Assembly: GCF_001742225.1 (NCBI RefSeq)
Contig: NZ_CP017075.1
Coordinates: 992,001 to 1,056,000, forward strand
Direction: 5' to 3'
From: Novosphingobium resinovorum
GTDB taxonomy: Bacteria > Pseudomonadota > Alphaproteobacteria > Sphingomonadales > Sphingomonadaceae
Length of the DNA: 64,000 bases
Positions 44,745 through 53,044 of this stretch are shown piece after piece (the first letter of the stretch is position 1; each line of letters opens with the position of its first letter). The notes under the pieces are model-generated. The model did no database searches and was not told where the DNA came from. It saw only the letters and a program-made list of their open reading frames with translations. The position numbers were made by a program, and so were the translations under genes.

Positions 44745-45601
44745 ACGTCCCGACTCTACTCCAGGCAAGTCCGGTTTTTGCGGACACCGCGCGCCATGAC
44801 TTCGCATCGCACTATCCCGAGGTGCCGCATAAGCTGACTCACGCCCTTGGCGCACATCCACTGATGGAACTGGAGGCACTGGCCCGGCTGGCGGAGGTAC
44901 TTCCCCCCGCCTCGGTGGAATACAATGCCAGCGACCAGCCCATCGGCATCGAAGGAAAGCCCGGGCCGACCGGCATCCCCATCGGCGAAACGATCCGCCA
45001 TATCGAGACGACCCGCTCCTGGGCGGTGCTCAAGAACGTCGAGCAGGACCCGGCGTACGCTGCACTGCTTGAAGCGTTATTGGCGGAAATCCGTCCAGCC
45101 ATCGAAGCGCGCACCGGGCGCATGCTCAAGACACAGGCCTTCGTATTCGTGACCAGCGCCGGGGGCGTCACGCCCTATCACTTCGACCCCGAACACAACA
45201 TCCTGATGCAGGTGCGCGGCTCCAAGGTGATGACGCAGTTCCCGGCGGGCGATCCGACCTTTGCGCCGGACGAGATTCACGAAACCTACCACACCGGCGG
45301 CGGCCGAGAACTGAAGTGGCGTGACGACCTGCTCGCCGGCGGCCGCGAATTCCCACTCGCGCCGGGCGAAGCGCTTTACGTACCGGTTATGGCGCCGCAT
45401 TTCGTGCGCAACGGGCCGGAGCCTTCCGTTTCGCTCTCGATCACCTGGCGCTCGGAGTGGAGTTTTGCGGAAGCGGATGCGCGGGCATTCAACGGACTTC
45501 TACGACGTTGCGGGCTTAAACCGACGGCCCCGGGGCGCTGGCCGGATCGCAATCGCACCAAGGCGACAGGCTGGCGTATCGCACGCAAGCTGGGCCTGTA
45601 G
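44741..45601 (+). CDS. JmjC/cupin-like 2-oxoglutarate Fe(II) dioxygenase-like protein
   Basis: A 286-residue protein with the 2-His-1-carboxylate triad of JmjC/cupin_8 enzymes: His147-x-Asp149 in TPYHFDPEHN and His220 in VPVMAPHFVRNG, with a beta-helix core between them (ILMQVRGSKVMTQFPAGD). Members hydroxylate proteins or small molecules using 2-oxoglutarate. It overlaps the CelD-like gene, so the two are probably co-expressed and may act in one envelope-modifying step. Substrate unknown. Confidence 0.82.
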   Translation: MNVPTLLQASPVFADTARHDFASHYPEVPHKLTHALGAHPLMELEALARLAEVLPPASVEYNASDQPIGIEGKPGPTGIPIGETIRHIETTRSWAVLKNVEQDPAYAALLEALLAEIRPAIEARTGRMLKTQAFVFVTSAGGVTPYHFDPEHNILMQVRGSKVMTQFPAGDPTFAPDEIHETYHTGGGRELKWRDDLLAGGREFPLAPGEALYVPVMAPHFVRNGPEPSVSLSITWRSEWSFAEADARAFNGLLRRCGLKPTAPGRWPDRNRTKATGWRIARKLGL

Positions 45602-45653
45602 GACTGGCTCATCGCTCCGGTCGATCACCGTGGCGACAAGGATCGTTTTGTTG

Positions 45654-45672
45654 TTGCAAATCATTCGCATTA
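45654..45672 (+). promoter_or_regulatory. Fur-box-like palindrome upstream of the DUF2061 gene
   Basis: TTGCAAATCATTCGCATTA resembles the Fur consensus (GATAATGATAATCATTATC), with the AATCATT centre and TGCAAAT edge common in proteobacteria. It ends 25 bases before ATG 45698, within a likely promoter. Iron control is inferred from the match alone. Confidence 0.45.
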
Positions 45673-45697
45673 GAAGGGTTGTCAAAAGGACCGCCCG

Positions 45698-45919
45698 ATG
45701 ACCCGCGATTTCGCCAAGACCCTCAGTTTCCTTGCGCTCCATCTTATGGTCGGTTTCACCGTCGCCTATCTCGTCACCGGATCGGTCACGATGGCGGGCG
45801 GGATTGCTCTGATCGAGCCGATGGTGAACGCAGTGGTTTTCTTCTTTCACGAGCGTGCCTGGCGGAGCGGAGACACGTCGTTCACCGCGTTGCGGAGGCA
45901 TCGCCACGCCGCAGTCTGA
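45698..45919 (+). CDS. DUF2061 small membrane protein
   Basis: A 73-residue DUF2061 protein with two predicted helices (residues 8-26 and 30-50) and the family pattern KTLSFLALHLMVGFTVAYLVTGS (in parts: TLSFLALHL, FTVAYLVTG) and IALIEPMVNAVVFFFHERAW. Family members are small inner-membrane proteins of unknown function. AAGGACC precedes the ATG and a Fur-like box lies just upstream. Confidence 0.85.
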   Translation: MTRDFAKTLSFLALHLMVGFTVAYLVTGSVTMAGGIALIEPMVNAVVFFFHERAWRSGDTSFTALRRHRHAAV

Positions 45920-45926
45920 CACCAGT

Positions 45927-46541
45927 TCAGGAACGCCGGGTCGTTTCCTTGCGCAAGTCGTGGACGCGGCCGCCGTGATGCTCGATCACCGGGCTGAAGT
46001 CCTCGGGCTCATTGACGAGATCGTCGAACAGCGCACGGTAATGGATCATCGCCCGGCGCAATTCCTCAGTGCCCGCCTCGCCGCGGGCATGGCTGGCGGC
46101 GATGTGATGGCCGGTGCGGTAATGCGCGACGACCTCGCCGTGATCGACCGACAGGTCTTCGTAGCGCTGGTCGAAGTCGGCCACCGGATAGCCACGTGCG
46201 GTCATGACGTCGGCAAGCAGCACGTCGGCGCGCTGGACGGCACCCGCCGGGTCATCGACGAACTGGGCCTGCACTTCCAGCCATGCGCGCACGAACGCTT
46301 CCCGCCGGGCGGGCTCCAACGGGCGAATGTCGAAGGCGGCGACGCGCTGCTCGCGCTCATAGAGCACGGTCTCGGCCTCATACGTGCTGCCGGACTGGTC
46401 GATAGTGCGATCGTATTCGTCGCCAAACCGATCGCGCAGCCGCGCTGTATGGCGACTGCGCATGACTGTCACGACAACGCCGACCAGAACGGCCAGCGCG
46501 ATCACGCCGACGGCTATGGCGAGCGGACTAAGTGTAACCAC
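45927..46541 (-). CDS. Single-helix membrane protein, unknown
   Basis: A 204-residue protein with an N-terminal membrane helix (about residues 5-27), a basic stop-transfer (RSRHTARLRDRFG), then a helical, charged soluble part with FGDEYDRTIDQSG, EPARREAFVRAWLEVQAQFVDDP (in parts), MIHYRALFDDLVNEPE, and a basic tail. No enzymatic motif was found; I do not recognise a family name with confidence. GTG 46541 has GGGAG seven bases upstream. Converges on the DUF2061 gene with seven bases between stops. Confidence 0.75.
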   Translation of the reverse strand: MVTLSPLAIAVGVIALAVLVGVVVTVMRSRHTARLRDRFGDEYDRTIDQSGSTYEAETVLYEREQRVAAFDIRPLEPARREAFVRAWLEVQAQFVDDPAGAVQRADVLLADVMTARGYPVADFDQRYEDLSVDHGEVVAHYRTGHHIAASHARGEAGTEELRRAMIHYRALFDDLVNEPEDFSPVIEHHGGRVHDLRKETTRRS

Positions 46542-46633
46542 GTTGAATCTCCCGTTTCCCGCCTCCGTCCTACGGAAACTTCAACCGGGGAGATGATCGT
46601 CAGTTGCGCGGCCCGCCGCAGGTGTCGCGCCGC

Positions 46634-48577
46634 TCAGCCGTTCGGGTGGTAGAAATCGTAGATCGTCTGCGCCACCGCCACGCTGACACCCGGCGCGCGG
46701 CGCAAATCTTCAAGGCTCGCCGCACGTACCTTGCCGGCCGTGCCGAAGTGCAGCAGCAGAGCGCGCTTGCGGGCCGGGCCGATGCCGGGAATCTCGTCGA
46801 GCGGGCTGGCGGTGATCGCCCGGCTGCGCTTCGCCCGGTGCGCGCCGATTACGAAGCGGTGGACCTCGTCACGCAGGCGCTGGAGGTGGAACAGCACCGG
46901 CGAGTTCACTGGCAACATCTTCTCGCGCCCGTCAGGGAAGTGGAACACCTCGCGCCCCTCGCGGCCGTGGTGCGGGCCCTTGGCGATGGCGATGAGGTTG
47001 ACGTCCTCGATGCCGAGTTCCTCCAGCGCGTCCTTCACCGCGTTCATCTGGCCCTTGCCGCCGTCGATCAGGACGAGGTCGGGCCAGGTGCCGCCGGTGC
47101 GCTCGGGGTCTTCCGCCTGCACGCGGCCGAAGCGGCGGGTCATGACCTCGCGCATCATCGCGTAGTCGTCGTCGGTCTGCGCGGACTTGATGTTGAACTT
47201 GCGGTACTGGCTGGTCTGGAAGCCCTCCGGCCCCGCCACCACCATCGCGCCCAGCGCCTTTGTGCCCGAGATATGGCTGTTGTCGTAGACTTCCACGCGC
47301 TGCGGCAGGTCGGGCAGCTCGAGGAAGTCAGCCATCTCGCGCCAGACTTTCGCCTGCGTGCCGCGCTCAGCCTGGCGGCGGTCGAGCGCTTCCACCGCGT
47401 TGCGGGTGGCCTGCATCATCAGGTTGCGGCGGTTGCCGCGCTGGGGGACGGAGATTTCCACCTTGCCGCCCGCGCTCTCGCGCAGGGCTTCGGCGATCAG
47501 CTCGGCCTCGGGAAGTTCGCGATCGACGAGGATGCAGCGCGCGGGCGGCACTTCCTCGTAGAACTGCGCGAGGAACGCCTGCATCACCTCTTCCTCGCTC
47601 AGGCCCTCGGTGTGGGTGGGGAAGAAGGCGCGGTGGCCCCAGTTCTGGCCGCCGCGGATGAAGAAGGCCTGCACGCCGACCTGCCCGCCCTTGCTAGCCA
47701 TCGCGAAGATGTCGGCATTGTCGAGCCCTTCCGCGTTGATCGCCTGGCTGCCTTGAATGAAAGTCGCCGCGCGCAGGCGGTCGCGCAGCATCGCCGCGCG
47801 CTCGAAGTCGAGGTCGGCGGCCGCCTCGGCCATCTGCGCCTCGATCTTGCGCTGCACTGCGTTGGACTTGCCGCCGAGGAAGTCCTTCGCCTCCTGCACC
47901 AGTTCCTTGTAGCCCGCCTCGTCGATGCGGTCGACGCAAGGGGCCGAGCAGCGCTTGATCTGGTAAAGCAGGCAAGGCCGGTCGCGCCGGGCGAAGAAGC
48001 TGTCGGTGCAGCTGCGCAGCAGGAACAGCTTCTGCAGCGCGTTGATCGTGGTGTTGACCGAGCCGGCGCTGGCGAAGGGGCCGTAGTAATTGCCCTTCAT
48101 CCGCCGCGCGCCGCGATGCTTCATGATGCGCGGGAACTCGTGGTCAGTGCGCAGCAGGATGAACGGGAACGACTTGTCGTCGCGCAGCAGCACGTTGTAC
48201 GCGGGCCGGAAACGCTTGATGAGCTGCGCTTCGAGCAGCAGCGCCTCAGCTTCGGAATTGGTCGTCACGATCGTCATCGAGCGGGTCTGGCTGACCATGC
48301 GCTGCAAGCGACCGGGCAGACGTTCCCACTGGGTATAATTGGCGACGCGGTTGCGCAGCACCCGCGCCTTGCCGACATAGAGCACGTCGCCGCGCGCGTC
48401 CTGCATGCGGTAGACGCCGGGCTTGGCGGGCAGCGTGCGGACGGTGTCTCGGATCACCTCTACGCCCGCCTGCAGGTCGGGCTGGTCGGAACCGCGCACG
48501 GTGTAGGTCGCCCGCTCCTCGTTGAAGCGTTCGAGATGGTTGGGCTGCTCAGGAGTGCCGGCTGGTGTTCTCGCCAT
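46634..48577 (-). CDS. uvrC: Excinuclease ABC subunit C
   Basis: UvrC makes both incisions in nucleotide excision repair. The 647-residue protein has the GIY-YIG domain (LPAKPGVYRMQDARGDVLYVGKAR in parts), the Cys cluster LRSCTDSFFARRDRPCLLY/RCSAPC that fits a 4Fe-4S site, a UVR motif (MAEAAADLDFERAAMLRDRL), an RNase H-like endonuclease domain, and a C-terminal helix-hairpin-helix pair (IPGIGPARKRALLLHFG). ATG 48577 is the start; the longer frame upstream reads through tandem repeats. No uvrA/B nearby. Confidence 0.95.
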   Translation of the reverse strand: MARTPAGTPEQPNHLERFNEERATYTVRGSDQPDLQAGVEVIRDTVRTLPAKPGVYRMQDARGDVLYVGKARVLRNRVANYTQWERLPGRLQRMVSQTRSMTIVTTNSEAEALLLEAQLIKRFRPAYNVLLRDDKSFPFILLRTDHEFPRIMKHRGARRMKGNYYGPFASAGSVNTTINALQKLFLLRSCTDSFFARRDRPCLLYQIKRCSAPCVDRIDEAGYKELVQEAKDFLGGKSNAVQRKIEAQMAEAAADLDFERAAMLRDRLRAATFIQGSQAINAEGLDNADIFAMASKGGQVGVQAFFIRGGQNWGHRAFFPTHTEGLSEEEVMQAFLAQFYEEVPPARCILVDRELPEAELIAEALRESAGGKVEISVPQRGNRRNLMMQATRNAVEALDRRQAERGTQAKVWREMADFLELPDLPQRVEVYDNSHISGTKALGAMVVAGPEGFQTSQYRKFNIKSAQTDDDYAMMREVMTRRFGRVQAEDPERTGGTWPDLVLIDGGKGQMNAVKDALEELGIEDVNLIAIAKGPHHGREGREVFHFPDGREKMLPVNSPVLFHLQRLRDEVHRFVIGAHRAKRSRAITASPLDEIPGIGPARKRALLLHFGTAGKVRAASLEDLRRAPGVSVAVAQTIYDFYHPNG

Positions 48578-48623
48578 GTTCGTGCAGATAGGGAAGGTTC
48601 GCGCGAAGGGGAAGTGCCCGAAC

Positions 48624-48740
48624 GCGCCCACCCCCAGCCCCTCCCGCAAGCGGGAGGGGGACCGACCATTTCGCCCCTCCCGCAAGCGGGAGGGGGACCG
48701 ACCATTTCGCCCCTCCCGCAAGCGGGAGGGGCCGGGGGTG
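48624..48740. repeat. Three tandem 36-bp hairpin repeats, CCCCTCCCGCAAGCGGGAGG class
   Basis: Three copies of a 22-base palindrome (CCCCTCCCGC-AA-GCGGGAGGGG) start at 48636, 48672 and 48708, an exact 36-base period, each followed by GACCGACCATTTCG except the last. The block is itself bounded by GCCCACCCCCAG and CCGGGGGTGGGC, giving a larger palindrome. It fills the promoter-side gap between uvrC and the TonB-dependent receptor (both minus strand). Confidence 0.9.
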
Positions 48741-48754
48741 GGCCTCGCCTGTCC

Positions 48755-51700
48755 TCAGAACATCTTGCGGAAGTCGATCCCCAACACGCGGCCCTGCGGT
48801 TCGCGATAGGCGGGCTGATAAGCGATCGGGGTGAGCCCGTTCTGATCGGTCACCTTCTGCCGCGAATCGAGCAGGTTGTTGGCCTTGAGCGACAGGCGCG
48901 ATCCCTTGAAGAACGGCATCTTGGAAACAAGGTCCTCGTTGCGGCCGAGATCGGCGAAGATACGCAGCGATACGTCGAAGGTACTGCCGAACCGCAGGTC
49001 CTGGCTGCCGGGCGCACCCGAGCCATCGACCCGGGCAGGCGCGTTCCATTCACCCTTCAGGCGCAGGCCATAGCCGTTCTTGAACAGGCCGCCCTCGGCC
49101 TCAATGGTGTGGCGCGGAGTGCCGCCCGCCGAGGTCGAATTGCCGTTCAGCTGGTCGAGCACAGGCACACCCGGCGCGATGAGGATCGTGTCGGTGAAGC
49201 GCCAGGTGTGATAGATCGAGAGGTTCCAGCGACTGCCATTGCGACCGCCGGGAGGGCCAAAGCCGCCCCCCGGAGGACCACCCGGTCCACCGCCGGGACC
49301 CCGTCCGCCCGATTCGGCGCGAGTGCCACCGGCGCCGCGCTCGCCCGCATTCGATGCCATCGGCGGCTGACCGCCAAAAGCCCCGGGCGGCGGGAAGCCC
49401 GGCTGCTCGCCCTGCGCGCGGGTCGTGCCAGGGGCCGGCGTCGGCGCATTACAGAAACGCTCACGCAGTTCGGCGAGCTTAGCCGGATCGACCTTGCCGT
49501 CGGCGCCCATGATGCGCTCCCGCATGCGGTCGGGCAGGCTCGCCACGTCCGGTGGGCCACTGCCGCCCGCGCAGAGCGCGGTACGGATGCGTTCGAAACG
49601 CTCGGGGTCCATCGGACCTCGGCCGCCGCCTTCGCCGGGCGTGGCCCCCTGCCCTTCGGCCGAACAGGCACGCTGCTTGAACTCGGCGAGCTTGGCCGGG
49701 TCGATCTTGCCGTCCGCACCGGAGAGACGATTGCGCAATCCTTCGGGCAGGCTCGCCGGATCGGGATCGCCTGCGCCGGGCGCGCAGAGCTTTTCGCGGA
49801 TCGCGGCGAAGCGCGAGGGATCGAAGTTGGGGCGTGCGGCTTCGTTGGACGTCTGCCCCCCATTCAATACCTGACCGCCCGCCATCGGCCCGTTCGGGCC
49901 GGTGACCGATTGCACCGGCGCAGCGCTCATCCGCGCGGACGAGCCTCCGGACGAACCGCCAGTCGATGACGAACCGCCGAGGCTACCCGAAATGTTAAAG
50001 CCCCAGCGCATGGAGGAAGTCTTCACTTCGTCGAAAGTCACCGCGCGCCGATCGATCCGGGTGAGGTTGCCGTCCGCGTCGCGCGTCACGCGGTCAGGGA
50101 AGGCGTCCTCGATCGCCGAAGTCAGCAGGGGGAACGCCTGCGTCACGTTGCTCGACCGGTTGCGGAAGTATTCGACGATCAGGTTTGAGCGCTGCAGGAA
50201 CGGCAGCTTCCACTGTGCCGAGATTTTCCAGTCGCGCTGGGTTTCCTTCTTCAGGTCCGGATTGCCGCCGGTCACCGTGGTGACGAGCGCGGTGCGCGAA
50301 TTGGTGAAATCGTAGACCGCGACGTTGTATGTCTCGACCATCGGCGCGGCCAGCTGGGTCAGCTTGGGCGCGGCCTGATCGACGATATAGCTCGCCTGCA
50401 GCATCAGCGTTTCGGTCGGCGACCATGTAACGCCCGCGCTCCAGTCCGTCAGCGTTCCGAAGTCCGACAGGTGGTCCAGTCCGCCGCTGAAATTCAGCGT
50501 GATGTCGCCCACCGCGCCAAGGAAATCCTCTCCCTTGCTGGTCAGCGGCAACGCCAGATTGACGCCGCCCAGCAGATCGCCGCGCCGGAGCGTCACGTTG
50601 CCCACGGTGTTGCGCGTGTCCTCGCTCATGGAGCGATCGAAGTCGTACCCGCCCTTGACCGTCAGGTTCGCCTCGCCCGCCGGCATCCGGAACGGCTTGC
50701 CCGACAGGGTAACGAGGTTGGACAGCGTCAGTTGGCGCGTGGTCGCGACGTCCACGCCTGCGCCCGGCACATTGGGCAGCGCCCCGGTGATGGAAAGCGC
50801 GCCGGATGCGACTTCGGCCTGCAGATCGCCGTACTGCGTCTCGGTGCGACGGCGATCGACGCGGGTATTCGTGTCGGTATACGTCGCATTGGCGGTAGCG
50901 CTGACCTGCCATTCGCCGAGCATCGTGCTGTAGCCGAGCCCACCCTCGAACGTATCGGTGATCGAGCGGTTGCTCAGCGGATCGGCCAGCGTGCGGCGCA
51001 GCGTCTGGCCGTCATACGTCAGCGGAACCGTGTCGAGCCCCGAAAGCGAGAGCGTGTTTGAGCGGGTATAGCCGCCGGTCGCGGTGATCGCCCCGGCCAG
51101 GCCCTTCTCGCCCAGCCCCTGCGTCATCGTGCCTTCCAGCGTCAGTTCGTGGTCCTGCGCGGCGAGGCTGCGATAGCGCGCCGGATCGGGATCGCCCGCG
51201 ACTTGCGAGACACGCGATTCGTCCTGCGTGATGCCGCGCTCGGCCTCGGTCAGCATGCTGGTGTTGTCGAGCTTGCCGTTGACGTTGAAGCGGCGCGGCC
51301 CGGCGATCTTGAACAGGCCGCCTTCCAGTTCGTAATTGTCGTAGCCGCCGCGCGTAGGGCGATTGTATTCGCCCGAAGTCGTCACCGCCGAGAACTGGTC
51401 CTTGAGGATGATGTTGACGACGCGCTGGTTGGCCGAATAGCCGAAGCGCAGCGCCACTTCCTCGGGCAGCACCTCGACCCGGCGGATCGCCTCGGGCGGG
51501 ATGCCGCGCATCTCGCGGAAGCTGGAGATGCGTTGGCCGTTGAGCAGCATGACCGGCGAGCCGCCGCGCCCGCGGCCGCTGCCGGTCTGCGGGCTGATCG
51601 CATCCAGCAGTTCCTCGATCGAGGCGACGCCATAGGACGCGATGTCGTTCTCGTCGAAGACCGCAATGGGCTGCTGGGGCACGTCGATCGAGCCGATCAC

Positions 51701-51874
51701 GCGCGGCGCGGTGACGAGAATCTCGTTGCCGTGGACTTCCAGCGGGTTGTCGGGATCGGAGTCGTCATCCTTGATGACCGGCACGCTAGGTGCGTCAGCC
51801 GCCGCTTCCGCCGCGAACGCAGGCATCGGCATGGCGAGGCTCGCCACGAGGCTGATCAGAGGTAAGGAACGCAA
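48755..51874 (-). CDS. TonB-dependent receptor with a large Cys-repeat, Gly/Pro-rich insertion
   Basis: About 1039 residues. After a signal peptide (LASLAMPMPAFAA; TTG 51874 with GGAG seven bases upstream) come a TonB plug domain (APRVIGSIDVPQQPIAVFDEN, LDAISPQTGSGRGRGGSP, RIEVLPEEVALRFGYS-like RRVEVLPEEVALRFGY, VVNIILKD) and a beta-barrel with the typical final aromatic (IDFRKMF). Unusually, residues about 630-877 form an insertion: a Gly/Ser linker, two similar Cys-bounded repeats (each with GADGK-[IV]-DPAKLAE), and a Gly/Pro-rich stretch. Ligand unknown; no Fur box was seen in the 314-bp gap upstream. Confidence 0.85.
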   Translation of the reverse strand: MRSLPLISLVASLAMPMPAFAAEAAADAPSVPVIKDDDSDPDNPLEVHGNEILVTAPRVIGSIDVPQQPIAVFDENDIASYGVASIEELLDAISPQTGSGRGRGGSPVMLLNGQRISSFREMRGIPPEAIRRVEVLPEEVALRFGYSANQRVVNIILKDQFSAVTTSGEYNRPTRGGYDNYELEGGLFKIAGPRRFNVNGKLDNTSMLTEAERGITQDESRVSQVAGDPDPARYRSLAAQDHELTLEGTMTQGLGEKGLAGAITATGGYTRSNTLSLSGLDTVPLTYDGQTLRRTLADPLSNRSITDTFEGGLGYSTMLGEWQVSATANATYTDTNTRVDRRRTETQYGDLQAEVASGALSITGALPNVPGAGVDVATTRQLTLSNLVTLSGKPFRMPAGEANLTVKGGYDFDRSMSEDTRNTVGNVTLRRGDLLGGVNLALPLTSKGEDFLGAVGDITLNFSGGLDHLSDFGTLTDWSAGVTWSPTETLMLQASYIVDQAAPKLTQLAAPMVETYNVAVYDFTNSRTALVTTVTGGNPDLKKETQRDWKISAQWKLPFLQRSNLIVEYFRNRSSNVTQAFPLLTSAIEDAFPDRVTRDADGNLTRIDRRAVTFDEVKTSSMRWGFNISGSLGGSSSTGGSSGGSSARMSAAPVQSVTGPNGPMAGGQVLNGGQTSNEAARPNFDPSRFAAIREKLCAPGAGDPDPASLPEGLRNRLSGADGKIDPAKLAEFKQRACSAEGQGATPGEGGGRGPMDPERFERIRTALCAGGSGPPDVASLPDRMRERIMGADGKVDPAKLAELRERFCNAPTPAPGTTRAQGEQPGFPPPGAFGGQPPMASNAGERGAGGTRAESGGRGPGGGPGGPPGGGFGPPGGRNGSRWNLSIYHTWRFTDTILIAPGVPVLDQLNGNSTSAGGTPRHTIEAEGGLFKNGYGLRLKGEWNAPARVDGSGAPGSQDLRFGSTFDVSLRIFADLGRNEDLVSKMPFFKGSRLSLKANNLLDSRQKVTDQNGLTPIAYQPAYREPQGRVLGIDFRKMF

Positions 51875-52188
51875 GTGCAGTCTCCGCCAAGGTGCATCTG
51901 TGAAATAGTGATGTGTTCCTTCCCCTCCCGCGCTATTGCCTTGGCCTCTTGCGGACCACAAGCGGGGGCGCGGTATCATTTTGTCGCAATCGTCTTGCGC
52001 GAACATGAACCGGCGGCCCTTGCTACTGTACGCATCGTCGCGAAGTCGTTGCGGGCCATGGCGCGATGCGCAAATGGCGACAAAGCAGTCACACGAACGG
52101 CAAAAATGCCGCCAAGGCTTCCATTTTCGCGGAGTCGTGGCTATGTCGCGCGCCGATGACACACCAGAACAATGGAAACTGATCGCCA
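51875..52188. other. Intergenic region between TonB receptor and infA
   Basis: A 314-base divergent region without a convincing gene. The open frames that cross it lack ribosome sites and family matches. It must hold the promoters for the receptor (minus) and the infA operon (plus). I saw no clear palindrome, Fur box or riboswitch in it. Confidence 0.6.
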
Positions 52189-52440
52189 ATGGCGAAAGAA
52201 GAACTCCTCGAAATGCGCGGCCGCGTGGTCGAACTTCTCCCCAACGCGATGTTCCGCGTCGAGCTGGAGAACGGCCACGAAATCCTCGGCCACACCGCAG
52301 GCAAGATGCGCAAGAACCGCATTCGCGTGCTGGTCGGCGACGAAGTGCTCTGCGAGCTGACCCCCTACGATCTCACCAAGGGTCGCATCACCTACCGCTT
52401 CATGCCGGGCCGTGGCGGCCCTGGCCAGTTCGGGTCCTGA
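52189..52440 (+). CDS. infA: Translation initiation factor IF-1
   Basis: An 83-residue IF-1. The OB-fold core ([28 protein letters not shown] in parts, [30 protein letters not shown]) is almost identical to E. coli IF-1, plus an extra Gly-rich C-terminal tail of about 11 residues ([12 protein letters not shown]). IF-1 blocks the ribosomal A site during initiation. It leads the operon infA-maf-RNase E/G-like-yacG; maf begins before its stop. Confidence 0.95.
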   Translation: MAKEELLEMRGRVVELLPNAMFRVELENGHEILGHTAGKMRKNRIRVLVGDEVLCELTPYDLTKGRITYRFMPGRGGPGQFGS

Positions 52441-53044
52441 CCTGACTGCGGCAGATTTGTCGGCGGGGCATGGCGCCCCCCGACTCGTTCTCGCTTCCGC
52501 CAGCCCGCGACGCCGCGAACTGCTCTCCCGCATCGGGATGAGCGACTTCACGGTGGAAGCTGCAGACATCGACGAGACTGCGCATCCCCGCGAGGTGCCG
52601 CGCGATTACGCCCGGCGCATGGCGCGGGAAAAGGCGCTTGCGCTGCCTCCCGGCGATGCTTTCGTGCTGGCTGGCGACACCGTAGTCGCCTGCGGCCGCC
52701 GCGTGCTGCCCAAGGCCGAAGATGAGAAGACCGCGCGCGAATGTCTCGCGTTGCTTTCGGGCAGGCGGCACCGCGTCCTCTCCGCCATCGCCCTGCGCGC
52801 GCCCGGCGGCACCCTGCACGAGCGGCTGAACGAGACGATCGTGCGCTTCAAGCAATTGTCCAAAGACGAGGTTGAAGCCTACATCGCCGGCGGCGAGTGG
52901 GAGGGCAAGGCCGGTGGCTATGCCATCCAGGGCAGCGCCGAAGGCCTCATCGCGTGGATTTCCGGCAGCCACTCGGGCGTCGTCGGCCTCCCCCTGTTCG
53001 AGACGCGCGCCCTGCTGAAGGGCGCAGGCTTCCCCATTGGCTGA
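52412..53044 (+). CDS. maf: Maf family nucleotide pyrophosphatase
   Basis: A 210-residue Maf-type house-cleaning NTP pyrophosphatase. Motifs: [19 protein letters not shown] (P-loop-like), the acidic [26 protein letters not shown] (in parts), and [33 protein letters not shown] (in parts). Members hydrolyse m7GTP, UTP/TTP or dTTP-like nucleotides; YhdE/Maf is more likely than YceF but not proven. GTG 52412 overlaps infA by 29 bases; TTG 52457 is a shorter alternative. Confidence 0.92.
   Translation: MAALASSGPDLTAADLSAGHGAPRLVLASASPRRRELLSRIGMSDFTVEAADIDETAHPREVPRDYARRMAREKALALPPGDAFVLAGDTVVACGRRVLPKAEDEKTARECLALLSGRRHRVLSAIALRAPGGTLHERLNETIVRFKQLSKDEVEAYIAGGEWEGKAGGYAIQGSAEGLIAWISGSHSGVVGLPLFETRALLKGAGFPIG

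Noticed and set aside
48636..48729. Possible mini-CRISPR array
   Set aside because: The 36-base period looks CRISPR-like, but each unit is one palindrome plus an identical linker, so there are no unique spacers and no cas genes.
49420..49840. The TonB receptor repeats as EF-hands
   Set aside because: GADGK-[IV]-DPAKL resembles an EF loop, but the position 1 acidic residue is absent and position 12 is Lys, not Glu.
46604..49969. Very long (1121-codon) plus-strand open frame antisense to uvrC and the TonB receptor
   Set aside because: It spans two certain minus-strand genes and the repeat array, has no recognisable motif, and its residues are those expected when a GC-rich gene is read antisense.
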